A stretch of DNA of 24,845 nt from an uncultured Lachnospiraceae bacterium (GCA_902796695.1 CADBQE010000042.1:1-24845); one strand, 5' to 3'; positions 7,885 through 16,168 are shown, counted from the stretch's first letter. A program made the numbers and translations. The notes: generated by a model from the letters alone, not told the origin.

Positions 7885-9195
7885 ATGCTTCCCGGTATTA
7901 TCATAGCCATTATTGTTTTCAGCATCCTGGTCCTGTTCCACGAGTTCGGCCACTTTATCATGGCCAAGGCCGTGGGGATCGGGGTGACGGAATTTTCCCT
8001 GGGCATGGGCCCGCGCATCTTCTCCTTCGGCAAAGGGGAAACGAAATATTCCCTGAAGGCGCTGCCGTTCGGCGGCTCCTGCGCCATGGTGGGAGAGGAC
8101 GACCCGGACGAAACCGCCCCCAATTCCTTCGGTTCCAAGCCGGCCTGGGCGCGTTTTCTGGTGGTCTTCGCGGGACCGGCCTTCAATATCATCCTGGCTT
8201 TTGTCGCTTCCCTGTTCCTGCTGGGGTTCGGCGGCATCAATACCAATGACGTCCATGCCGTGACCGCGGGCAGTTCTGCTGCCAAGGCCGGGATCGAAGC
8301 CTGGAAGGACAAAGTCACGGCCGTGAACGGACACCGGATCACGATGGGCCGCGAACTCATGCTCTACCTGCTGGATCATCCGCTGGACGGCAGCCCCGTG
8401 ACCGTGACGCTGGAGCGGGACGGCGCTTCCCGGGATGTGACCCTGGACCCGCATGTGAAAGGCTACCGCGTCGGCATCAGCTATATGGCCGGCGAAGAGA
8501 ACGCTTCCCTGACGGACGTGACGGCCGGCGGACCGGCGGATAAAGCCGGCCTGAAGCCCGGCGACGTCGTTCTTTCCATTAACGGAACCGCTACGCCGAC
8601 CGGCTCGGCGATGCAGCAGTATCTGGCCGCTCACCCGCTGGACGGCAGTCCCATGATCTTTGCCGTGCGCCGGAACGGGGAGGAACTGTCCCTGACCATG
8701 ACGCCCGAGCCTTACGAGATCAATGATCTGGGCTTCTCCGCCTATTATGTGTACGACAACTGGGACGGCAATATATTCCACCTGCTGGGCAGCGGACTGC
8801 GGGAGACCGGGTACTGGCTCTCTTATACCTTTACGTCCCTGAAGATGCTGGTGACCGGCAAGGTGGGCGTGCGGGATCTGTCCGGTCCCGTGGGCATTGT
8901 CAGCACCATGGGCCAGGCCGTGGAGGCCGGTGTGGAAAGCGGCGGCGCCGGTGTTGCGGCGCTGAACGTTCTCACCATTATGGTCCTGTTGAGCGTCAAT
9001 CTCGGCGTGATGAACCTGCTGCCGATCCCCGCGCTGGACGGCGGCCGCATCCTCTTTATCCTCTTTGAAGTGATCTTCCGCAGGCCCGTGCCGCAGAAGG
9101 CCGAAGCCGCGGTGCACTTCATCGGATTCATTCTGCTGATGGCCCTTATGGCCGTGATCCTGTTCAGCGACGTGCTGAAGCTGTTCGGGAAATAA
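7885..9195 (+). CDS. rseP: RseP/RasP-type site-2 intramembrane metalloprotease with two PDZ domains
   Basis: This M50 zinc protease cleaves membrane-embedded anti-sigma factors and remnant signal peptides inside the bilayer. The 436-residue protein has the zinc motif HEFGH at 19-23 in the first helix and the third zinc ligand in the LDGG motif near D385, following NLLPIPA. Two PDZ-like modules lie between them at about 105-190 and 195-280. Both carry a near-identical HPLDGSP segment followed by a strand ending in R-D/N-G, which suggests internal duplication. The ATG at 7885 follows TGAGGT. ispG starts immediately downstream. Possible substrates in this window include any anti-sigma factor of the 16.2-kb ECF sigma, but that link is only inference. 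Confidence 0.95.
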   Translation: MLPGIIIAIIVFSILVLFHEFGHFIMAKAVGIGVTEFSLGMGPRIFSFGKGETKYSLKALPFGGSCAMVGEDDPDETAPNSFGSKPAWARFLVVFAGPAFNIILAFVASLFLLGFGGINTNDVHAVTAGSSAAKAGIEAWKDKVTAVNGHRITMGRELMLYLLDHPLDGSPVTVTLERDGASRDVTLDPHVKGYRVGISYMAGEENASLTDVTAGGPADKAGLKPGDVVLSINGTATPTGSAMQQYLAAHPLDGSPMIFAVRRNGEELSLTMTPEPYEINDLGFSAYYVYDNWDGNIFHLLGSGLRETGYWLSYTFTSLKMLVTGKVGVRDLSGPVGIVSTMGQAVEAGVESGGAGVAALNVLTIMVLLSVNLGVMNLLPIPALDGGRILFILFEVIFRRPVPQKAEAAVHFIGFILLMALMAVILFSDVLKLFGK

Positions 9196-9219
9196 TTGAT
9201 TACGGGAATTCAATTGAAT

Positions 9220-10287
9220 ATGGAACGGAAACAAACCAGAGTCGTCCGGATCGGAAGCCGCCCCATCGGCGGCTCCTTCCCTGTTGCCATCCAGTCGATG
9301 TGCAATACGAAAACAGAAGATGTGCAGGCCACCGTGAATCAGATCCTGGCCCTGGAAAAAGCCGGCTGTGAGATCATCCGCGTCACGGTGCCCATGCCGG
9401 AGGCGGCGCGCGCCCTGCCCGCCATCAAGGAGCGGATCCATATCCCGCTGGTGGCGGATATTCATTTTGACTATAAGCTGGCCCTGGCCGCCATGGACGG
9501 CGGCGCGGACAAGGTCCGCATCAACCCTGGCAATATCGGCTCGCCCGAAGGCGTAAAGGCCGTGGTTGAGCGCGCGGCCCGGGATGGGATCCCGCTGCGC
9601 GTAGGCGTAAACAGCGGGTCGCTGGAGAAGAAATATATCGAAAAATACGGAGGCGTCACCGCGGAAGGTCTGGCGGAAAGCGCGCTGGGCCAGGCGGCGA
9701 TGATCGAAGCCTTCGGCTACGACAACCTGGTCCTCAGCATCAAGTCCAGCCGCGTCCCGATCAGCATCCGCGCGCACGAGATCATCGCGGAACGCTGCGA
9801 CTACCCGCTGCACGTGGGCATCACGGAAGCGGGCACCGTTTACAGCGGCACCGTCAAATCCGCCGTGGGCATCGGCGCGATCCTGTCCCGCGGCATCGGC
9901 GACACGATCCGCGTTTCGTTGACCGGCGATCCCACGGAGGAAGTCAAGGCGGCAAAGCACATCCTGACCAGCCTGGGCCTCAGAAAAGAGGGCATTGAGG
10001 TGATTTCCTGCCCGACCTGCGGCCGCACGCAGATCGCGCTGATCCCGTTGGCGGAAGCCGTGGAAGCCATGGCCGCCCGCTATCCGGACAAAACCATGAC
10101 GGTCGCGGTCATGGGCTGCGCGGTCAACGGCCCGGGGGAAGCCCGCGAGGCGGATCTGGGCATTGCCGGCGGCCGGGGCGAAGGCCTCCTGTTCCGGAAA
10201 GGGCAGATCCTGCGGAAAATGCCGGAAGATCAGCTCCTTGCCGCACTCGAAGAAGAAATCATAAATTGGGAGACACCGCATGTTTGA
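9220..10287 (+). CDS. ispG: 4-hydroxy-3-methylbut-2-en-1-yl diphosphate synthase (flavodoxin type)
   Basis: IspG (GcpE) catalyses the penultimate step of the methylerythritol phosphate pathway and carries a 4Fe-4S cluster. From the ATG at 9220 it has 355 residues. An in-frame TTG at 9196, directly after the rseP stop, would add 8 residues and neither start has a strong ribosome site, so the start is uncertain. Visible motifs are the N-terminal IGGSFPVAIQSMCNTKTEDV region, VADIHFDYKLAL, VRINPGNIG, and the cluster cysteines C264 and C267 in SCPTCGR and C300 in MGCAVNGPGE. The short single-barrel length is the bacterial form. The stop overlaps the polC start by 8 bases. Its presence implies that the MEP pathway operates, so dxr must lie elsewhere or be replaced. 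Confidence 0.95.
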   Translation: MERKQTRVVRIGSRPIGGSFPVAIQSMCNTKTEDVQATVNQILALEKAGCEIIRVTVPMPEAARALPAIKERIHIPLVADIHFDYKLALAAMDGGADKVRINPGNIGSPEGVKAVVERAARDGIPLRVGVNSGSLEKKYIEKYGGVTAEGLAESALGQAAMIEAFGYDNLVLSIKSSRVPISIRAHEIIAERCDYPLHVGITEAGTVYSGTVKSAVGIGAILSRGIGDTIRVSLTGDPTEEVKAAKHILTSLGLRKEGIEVISCPTCGRTQIALIPLAEAVEAMAARYPDKTMTVAVMGCAVNGPGEAREADLGIAGGRGEGLLFRKGQILRKMPEDQLLAALEEEIINWETPHV

Positions 10288-13200
10288 TCCTGCAGGAATG
10301 ACACCGCTCATGACCGCGATCCCGGGCCTGATGACAACGGACGCGATCATGAACCGCGCGGATGAGATCTATATTTCGAAAATGGTAATGACCCGCAGGC
10401 GGGACCGGCTGCGGATCTATCTGCATGCGCCGTTCATCATCCCCAAGCGGGATATCTGGGCCATGGAGGCTGCCGTCAAAAAGCAGTTCTTCAAAAACAA
10501 GGACGTCCGCATCGAGATCGTTGAATTCTTTCACCTGGAAGGCATTTCGCTGCGGGAAGCCTATGAACAGTATAAAGACAGCATTCTGCTGGAACTGAAA
10601 ACCGTCCAGCTGTACGAATACAACCTGCTGCGGCGCGCCGTGCTGGATTTTTCCGGGCAGGAGGTCGTCATGCTGGAGGTGCCGGATCTGTCCGTGCTGA
10701 ACGCGCGCAGCGGAAATCTGTCCGATTATCTGAACCGGGTTTTCCAGGAGCGGCTGGGCTTCCATGTGTCCGTACGCGTCCGGACCGGCGCGCACCGGGA
10801 TGCCGGGAAAGGGGACAGCGAGGCGGAAGATTCCATGATTCTTTCCATTCTGGACCATGCGATCCGCGCGGAGCAGACCGAAGAAAAGAACACCGATAAG
10901 AAAGCACCGCCCCGTCAGTATAATCCGAAGCGCGCCCTGCTTTCGGAAGAGGGCAGCTGGGGCCGCGATTTTGACGGAGATCCGATCCCTCTTTCCGAGA
11001 TCCAGAGCGAAATGGGTGAGGTAACGGTGCGCGGTCAGGTCCTTGCACTTGAAAAAAAGCCGCTGCGCAACGGCAATATCCTGTTCAGCTTCGTCCTGAC
11101 GGACTTCACGGATTCGATCCGCGGCAAAGTATTCGGCAAGCCGCAGGAAGAGGAGCAGCTGGATCATGTACTGGCGGAAGGCAGCTTCCTGCGCATCAGA
11201 GCCGTCGCGCTGTTTGACCAGTATGACGGCGAAGTGGTCCTGTCCTCCGTAAGCGGCATCAAACCGGACCAGAACATGAAAATGAACCGGACAGACAGCG
11301 CTCCGATGAAGCGCGTGGAACTGCATGCCCATACACAGATGAGTGAGATGGACGGCCTGACCCATACGGACGAACTGGTCAAGCGTGCCGCCGCGTGGGG
11401 CCACAAAGCCGTTGCCATCACGGACCACGGCGTGGTGCAGTCCTTCCCGGACGCGATGCATACGGCGGAGGATCTGAAAAAAAAGGGCAAGGATATCCGC
11501 ATTATTTACGGCTGCGAAGGCTATCTGGTGGACGATCAGCCGGGCATGACCCCGGAGGACATCAAAAAAGCCCCGAGCTATCATATCATCATTCTGGCGA
11601 AGAACGACACCGGCCGCATCAACCTGTACCGGCTGGTATCCGAATCCCACCTGAACTATTTCAACAAACGGCCCCGCATTCCGCGCAGCCTGCTGACGGA
11701 ATGCCGCGAAGGCCTGATCCTGGGCTCCGCCTGCGAAGCCGGGGAACTTTACCGTGCGCTGCTGCGGGACGCTTCGGAAGAGGAACTGCAGCGCATCGTG
11801 AACTTCTACGATTATCTGGAAGTGCAGCCGCTGGGCAATAACGCCTACCTGACCCGGACGGGGCGGAACGGCCGCATCTATACGCAGGAGGACCTGATCG
11901 GCTACGTGAAGAAAATCGTGGATCTGGGCCGCCAGTACGCCAAGCCGGTCGTCGCCACCTGCGACGTGCATTTCCTGGATCCGGAGGATGAGATCTACCG
12001 CCGCATCCTGCAGAAAGGCCAGGGCTACGCGGACGCAGACTACCAGCCGCCGCTCTATTTCCGCACGACGGAGGAAATGCTCGCGGAGTTCGATTTCCTG
12101 GACTACAATACCGCCAAGGAGATCGTGATCGACAACACCAACCTGGTCGCGGATATGTGCGAGGCCATCTCGCCGGTGCGCCCGGACAAATGTCCGCCCC
12201 AGATCCCCGGCTCGGAAGAGGAACTGGAAACCATGTGCTACAACAAGGCGCATGAAATGTACGGAGAGCATCTGCCCGTGATCGTGGAAGAGCGGCTTTC
12301 GAAGGAACTGACCTCCATTATCGGCAACGGCTATGCGGTCATGTACATCATCGCGCAGCGCCTGGTCAAAAAGTCCAATGATGACGGCTATCTGGTGGGC
12401 TCCCGCGGCTCCGTGGGCTCGTCTCTGGTCGCCACCTTCAGCGGCATTTCCGAAGTGAACCCGCTGCCGCCGCATTACCGCTGCCCGAAGTGCCGCCACA
12501 GTATTTTCGACAACGAGGAGACCCGGAAGAACGCGGGCGGCGCCGGCGTGGATATGGCACCGTTAGACTGCCCGGTCTGCGGCACGCCCATGATCCGTGA
12601 CGGGTACGATATTCCGTTTGAGACCTTCCTGGGCTTTAAAGGCGACAAGGAGCCGGATATCGACCTGAACTTCTCCGGGGAATATCAGTCCAAGGCCCAT
12701 GAATATACGGAAGTGCTGTTCGGCAAGGGCTGCACGTTCAAGGCCGGCACGATCACCGGGCTGGCGGAAAAAACGGCCTTCGGCTTCGTCATGAAGTATT
12801 TCGAAGAAAAAGGAGAGCACAAGCGGCGCTGCGAGATCGAACGAATCGCCAAGGGGCTGGAAGGAACCAGACGCTCCACCGGCCAGCATCCCGGCGGCAT
12901 CGTCGTCATGCCCCGCGGGGAAAACATCTATTCCTTCACGCCGATCCAGTATCCGGCCAATAAGGAAAAGGGCGGGATCATCACGACGCACTTTGATTAT
13001 CATTCGATCGACCACAACCTGCTGAAGCTGGACATTCTGGGCCACGACGATCCCACCATGATCCGCCGGCTGGGAGACCTGACCGGCCTGACCATGACCG
13101 AGCTGCCGATCCATGACGAAAAAGTGCTGGCCCTGTTCAACAGCTGCGAGCCGCTGGGGGTCACCCCGGAGGATCTGGGCGGCTGCGCGTTCGGAACGCT

Positions 13201-14110
13201 GGGCATTCCGGAATTCGGCACGGATTTCGCCATGGGCATTCTGCGGGACGCGAATCCCCGGTCCGTGGCGGACCTGGTCCGCATCGCCGGGATCGCTCAC
13301 GGCACGGACGTCTGGAAGGGCAATGTGCAGGACCTGATCGTAAGCGGGACGGCGACCTTAAAGGAATCCATCTGTACCCGCGACGATATCATGCTCTACC
13401 TGATCGGGCAGGGCATGGACCCCGCTCTGTCCTTTAAGATCATGGAAAGCGTCCGCAAGGGCAAAGTGGCCAAGGGCAAAGAAGGAAACTGGGCGGACTG
13501 GAAGCAGCAGATGGAAGAGCACGGTGTGCCGGAATGGTACCTGGGCTCCGCGGAGAAGATCCAGTATATGTTCCCGAAAGCGCACGCGGCGGCCTACGTC
13601 ATGATGGCCCTGCGCGTGGCGTACTGCAAAATGTACTATCCGCTGGAATATTACACGGCCTACTTCAGCATCCGCGCGGACGGCTTTGACTACGAAAAGA
13701 TGGGCCGCGGCCGGGAGATCCTGGCGCAGAATCTGGCGCTTTACCGCAAGAACAAGGATCATCTGTCCGACACGGAACAGCGCACGCTCCGCGACATGCG
13801 GCTGGCCGAAGAAATGTACGCCCGCGGCTTTGAGTTCATGCCCATCGACCTGTACCGGGCGAAGGCGGACCGCTTCCGCATCGTGGACGGGAAGATCATG
13901 CCGTCCTTTGCCAGCATCGCCGGCCTGGGCCTGCAGGCGGCGCAGAGTCTGGAAGAGGCGGCCGCGCAGGGAAAATTCCTCTCCCGCGAAGATATGATCC
14001 AGCGCTCGAAAATCAATTCGACGCTGGCGGAAACCATGGCACAGCTGGGCATTCTGGGCGATATGGCCGCCAGCAACCAGCTGTCCCTGATGGATATGAT
14101 GCTGGAATAA
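10280..14110 (+). CDS. polC: DNA polymerase III alpha subunit, PolC type, without the proofreading exonuclease insert
   Basis: PolC is the main replicative polymerase of low-GC Gram-positives. The 1276-residue protein has an N-terminal domain (about 1-220), an OB-fold (about 225-320, TVRGQVLALEKKPL), a PHP domain starting near 343 (VELHAHTQMSEMDG and AITDHGVV), a zinc module with CPKC near 735 and CPVC near 764, and the palm. Palm motifs are GSRGSVGSSLVA, the catalytic PDIDLNFSGEYQ near 792-803, and LKLDILGHDD. The C-terminal half is colinear with Bacillus PolC. Usual PolC has about 1430-1440 residues because a DEDDh exonuclease of about 165 residues is inserted in the PHP domain. Here YGCEGYLVDD runs straight through a short linker into SYHIIILAKNDTGRINLYRL, so the insert is missing, with no stop or frameshift. 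The start has GGGAG six bases upstream and overlaps ispG. A terminator follows. Confidence 0.96.
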   Translation: MFDPAGMTPLMTAIPGLMTTDAIMNRADEIYISKMVMTRRRDRLRIYLHAPFIIPKRDIWAMEAAVKKQFFKNKDVRIEIVEFFHLEGISLREAYEQYKDSILLELKTVQLYEYNLLRRAVLDFSGQEVVMLEVPDLSVLNARSGNLSDYLNRVFQERLGFHVSVRVRTGAHRDAGKGDSEAEDSMILSILDHAIRAEQTEEKNTDKKAPPRQYNPKRALLSEEGSWGRDFDGDPIPLSEIQSEMGEVTVRGQVLALEKKPLRNGNILFSFVLTDFTDSIRGKVFGKPQEEEQLDHVLAEGSFLRIRAVALFDQYDGEVVLSSVSGIKPDQNMKMNRTDSAPMKRVELHAHTQMSEMDGLTHTDELVKRAAAWGHKAVAITDHGVVQSFPDAMHTAEDLKKKGKDIRIIYGCEGYLVDDQPGMTPEDIKKAPSYHIIILAKNDTGRINLYRLVSESHLNYFNKRPRIPRSLLTECREGLILGSACEAGELYRALLRDASEEELQRIVNFYDYLEVQPLGNNAYLTRTGRNGRIYTQEDLIGYVKKIVDLGRQYAKPVVATCDVHFLDPEDEIYRRILQKGQGYADADYQPPLYFRTTEEMLAEFDFLDYNTAKEIVIDNTNLVADMCEAISPVRPDKCPPQIPGSEEELETMCYNKAHEMYGEHLPVIVEERLSKELTSIIGNGYAVMYIIAQRLVKKSNDDGYLVGSRGSVGSSLVATFSGISEVNPLPPHYRCPKCRHSIFDNEETRKNAGGAGVDMAPLDCPVCGTPMIRDGYDIPFETFLGFKGDKEPDIDLNFSGEYQSKAHEYTEVLFGKGCTFKAGTITGLAEKTAFGFVMKYFEEKGEHKRRCEIERIAKGLEGTRRSTGQHPGGIVVMPRGENIYSFTPIQYPANKEKGGIITTHFDYHSIDHNLLKLDILGHDDPTMIRRLGDLTGLTMTELPIHDEKVLALFNSCEPLGVTPEDLGGCAFGTLGIPEFGTDFAMGILRDANPRSVADLVRIAGIAHGTDVWKGNVQDLIVSGTATLKESICTRDDIMLYLIGQGMDPALSFKIMESVRKGKVAKGKEGNWADWKQQMEEHGVPEWYLGSAEKIQYMFPKAHAAAYVMMALRVAYCKMYYPLEYYTAYFSIRADGFDYEKMGRGREILAQNLALYRKNKDHLSDTEQRTLRDMRLAEEMYARGFEFMPIDLYRAKADRFRIVDGKIMPSFASIAGLGLQAAQSLEEAAAQGKFLSREDMIQRSKINSTLAETMAQLGILGDMAASNQLSLMDMMLE

Positions 14111-14121
14111 GTGCTGCAGCG

Positions 14122-14150
14122 AAAACGGGTGCCCGCGGGTGCCCGTTTTT
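14122..14150 (+). terminator. Rho-independent terminator after polC
   Basis: The arms AAAACGGG and CCCGTTTTT enclose a GC-rich inner segment containing the self-complementary CCCGCGGG, and the right arm runs into T5. It begins 12 bases after the polC stop and ends 16 bases before the next gene, so that gene probably depends on readthrough or on a promoter that I could not place. Confidence 0.75.
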
Positions 14151-14166
14151 CGGAAAAGGAGCGACC

Positions 14167-15999
14167 ATGCTGACTGTAAACAATACCATCGGTGAATTAT
14201 ACCGCACCCCCATCGGAAAGGATCTGGCGGACCGGATCCTGCTGCAGCTGGGGCTGCCTGAGAGCACGATCACCAATCCGATTGTCTCGCATATGAAGAT
14301 CCGCGCGGCGGCCGGACTGCTGAAGGGCAAAGTCGATAAAGCGCTGTTTGAAGCGGTCCTGAACCTGGTCAACCGGGAGCCGGAGACCGTACCGGCCTCG
14401 GAAGGACCGGTCAGGCCCGCGTGGTGGAAGGAGGCGGTCTTTTATCAGATCTACCCGCGCAGCTTCTGCGATTCGAACGGCGACGGGATCGGCGATATTC
14501 CGGGGATCATCTCGCGGCTGGACTATCTGAAGGAACTGGGCGTGGACGCGCTGTGGCTTTCTCCGGTCTATGATTCCCCGAATGACGACAACGGCTACGA
14601 CATCCGCGATTACCGCGCGATCCTGGCCGAATTCGGCACGATGGAGGATTTTGACCGCCTGCTTTCGGAAGTGCATGCCCGCGGCATGCGCCTGATCATG
14701 GACCTGGTGCTGAACCATACTTCGGACGAGCATCCCTGGTTTAAGGAAGCGCTGGCGGATCCCTCCTCGCCCCGGCGGGATTATTATTATCTGCGCTCCG
14801 GTTCGCCCGATACGCCGCCGAACAACTGGACCAGCTTTTTCTCCGGGCCCGCCTGGCGCCGCTTCCCGGAAGCGGAAGTGTGGGGCCTCCATCTGTTCTC
14901 GAAGAAGCAGATGGACTTAAACTGGGAAAACGATGCGCTGCGGCGGGAACTGATCGACATGATCCGCTGGTGGCTGGAAAAAGGGGTGGACGGCTTCCGC
15001 ATGGATGTGATCAACTATATTTCCAAGGATCCGGGACTGCCGGACGGGAACGGCGCGATCGGGGAGCTGATCGGCTTCCGCGGGGTGGAACACTATATTT
15101 ACGGGCCGCGCCTTCATGAATTTCTGAAACAGATCCGGCGGGAAGCCTTTGATCCGTACGGCGCGTTTTCCGTGGGAGAATGCCCCGGCCTGGGGATGAA
15201 TATGAGCCGCATGGTCACGGCGGAGGAACGCGGCGAACTGGATATGATTTTTTCCTTTGACCACCTGGAAACACCCGGCCATACCCGCCTGGAAGATTAT
15301 GAATACGATCTGAATTATTACCGGGATCATATCCTGCACTGGATCCGTCACTACGGGACGAACTGCCGCATCGCGCTGTTCTTCAATAACCATGACAACC
15401 CGCGCATGGTCAGCAAAGTCAGCCGTGATAAGTCTCTGCATCCGCATATTGCCAAACTGCTGGCGGTGCTGCAGCTGACGCTGCCCGGCACGCCTTTCAT
15501 TTATCAGGGCGACGAGATGGGGCTGTCCAATTATGAATTCACCAGCCTGGACCAGATCACGGACGTGGAGGCGAAAGGCTTCGTGGCGGAGAACCGGGGC
15601 CGGATGAGCGAAACGGAGATCCTGCGCATCCTGAATGCCGGGACCCGCGAACATACCCGCGTCCTGCTTCCCGGCGGCGGTCAGCTCCCGCCCCCACATG
15701 CCGGTCTTATCCAGCAAACGCCCTACCCGGACGTGGAAGAAACCTATCGTTTCCTGCTCGCCCTGCGCCGTGGGAGCAAAGTCTTCCCCTATGGAACCTT
15801 TGAACTCCTCAGCGACAAAAAAGATTCCTTCGTCTACCGACGCAGCTTAAGCGGCAGATCCTACGTCGTCGAATGCAGCCTGAGCGCCGAACCCCGCAAA
15901 TCTTTATACAAACCCCGCAAAGCGCGCCTGGTCTACGACTCCCAGCCCCTCTGCACCGAACATCTGGGCCCCTTCCACGCCCGGATCTGGGAAGAATAG
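14167..15999 (+). CDS. GH13 alpha-glucosidase/oligo-1,6-glucosidase-like enzyme with N-terminal extension
   Basis: A 610-residue cytoplasmic glycoside hydrolase, with no signal peptide. The GH13 barrel begins near residue 84 with WWKEAVFYQIYPRSF and the calcium-type loop DSNGDGIGD, as in subfamily 31 oligo-1,6-glucosidases, dextran glucosidases and trehalose-6-phosphate hydrolases. Catalytic residues are the nucleophile D280 in GFRMDVINY, the acid E338 in SVGECPG and the stabiliser D410 in NNHDNPR. The first 70 or so residues (TIGELYRTPIGKDLADRILL) form a small helical domain like those attached to other clostridial glycosidases. After the barrel, the usual ARTPMQW stretch is replaced by TREHTRVLLPGGGQLPPPHA, which may alter the substrate pocket. 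The ATG follows AAAAGGAG. Exact substrate is uncertain; small alpha-glucans are likely. Confidence 0.88.
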   Translation: MLTVNNTIGELYRTPIGKDLADRILLQLGLPESTITNPIVSHMKIRAAAGLLKGKVDKALFEAVLNLVNREPETVPASEGPVRPAWWKEAVFYQIYPRSFCDSNGDGIGDIPGIISRLDYLKELGVDALWLSPVYDSPNDDNGYDIRDYRAILAEFGTMEDFDRLLSEVHARGMRLIMDLVLNHTSDEHPWFKEALADPSSPRRDYYYLRSGSPDTPPNNWTSFFSGPAWRRFPEAEVWGLHLFSKKQMDLNWENDALRRELIDMIRWWLEKGVDGFRMDVINYISKDPGLPDGNGAIGELIGFRGVEHYIYGPRLHEFLKQIRREAFDPYGAFSVGECPGLGMNMSRMVTAEERGELDMIFSFDHLETPGHTRLEDYEYDLNYYRDHILHWIRHYGTNCRIALFFNNHDNPRMVSKVSRDKSLHPHIAKLLAVLQLTLPGTPFIYQGDEMGLSNYEFTSLDQITDVEAKGFVAENRGRMSETEILRILNAGTREHTRVLLPGGGQLPPPHAGLIQQTPYPDVEETYRFLLALRRGSKVFPYGTFELLSDKKDSFVYRRSLSGRSYVVECSLSAEPRKSLYKPRKARLVYDSQPLCTEHLGPFHARIWEE

Positions 16000-16052
16000 A
16001 GCCGAGAACAGAATACATTTGAGGACAGAATGAGAATTTTTTTTTCGTTTCA

Positions 16053-16095
16053 TGTCCGTTTTTGCCTTTCCCGATTGTTATATAGGTGAAAGGTA
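16053..16095 (+). promoter_or_regulatory. Upstream copy of the tandem ECF-type promoter (P1)
   Basis: The copy has a -35-like TGTCCG (16053-16058), a 17-bp gap and a -10-like TGTTATATAG region starting at 16076, followed by GTGAAAGG. A T9 tract (16037-16045) lies just upstream and could act as an UP element. This is the first unit of a 55-bp-offset direct repeat. Its similarity to ECF promoters rests on the spacing and the C/TGTT -10 core. Confidence 0.55.
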
Positions 16096-16107
16096 ATTTT
16101 TTTTAGA

Positions 16108-16150
16108 TGTCTGATTTTGCCTGTCGCAATCGTTCTATAAGTGAAAGGTG
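16108..16150 (+). promoter_or_regulatory. Downstream copy of the tandem ECF-type promoter (P2)
   Basis: This second unit matches the first at 34 of 43 positions. It has TGTCTG at 16108-16113, a 17-bp gap and CGTTCTATAAG from 16131, followed by GTGAAAGG. A T8 tract (16097-16104) precedes it. The conserved boxes and spacer sit 70-112 bases before the sigma factor start, as expected for an autoregulated ECF promoter. Confidence 0.6.
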
Positions 16151-16168
16151 AGACATTTTCACTTTTCA
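16142..16168 (+). promoter_or_regulatory. Leader hairpin or dyad ahead of the ECF sigma gene
   Basis: The arms TGAAAGGTGA (16142-16151) and TCACTTTTCA (16159-16168) can pair over 10 bp with one G-U pair and a 7-base loop. The left arm is the conserved tail of the promoter repeat, so if P2 fires about 8-10 bases after its -10 this hairpin would form the 5' end of the transcript. An operator role is also possible. Confidence 0.5.

Noticed and set aside
6868..10350. A 1160-codon open frame antisense to uppS, cdsA, rseP and ispG
   Set aside because: It runs opposite four well-recognised genes and its length follows from GC-rich third positions; the translation is His/Gln/Asp/Arg-rich and shows no family, start site or ribosome site.
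10259..12499. A 746-codon open frame antisense to polC
   Set aside because: It is a shadow of the polC codon bias, with no recognisable domain.
15645..15720. A suspected frameshift in the GH13 gene at the missing ARTPMQW motif
   Set aside because: Neither alternative frame restores the family sequence and the open frame continues with family-like sequence, so divergence is more likely.
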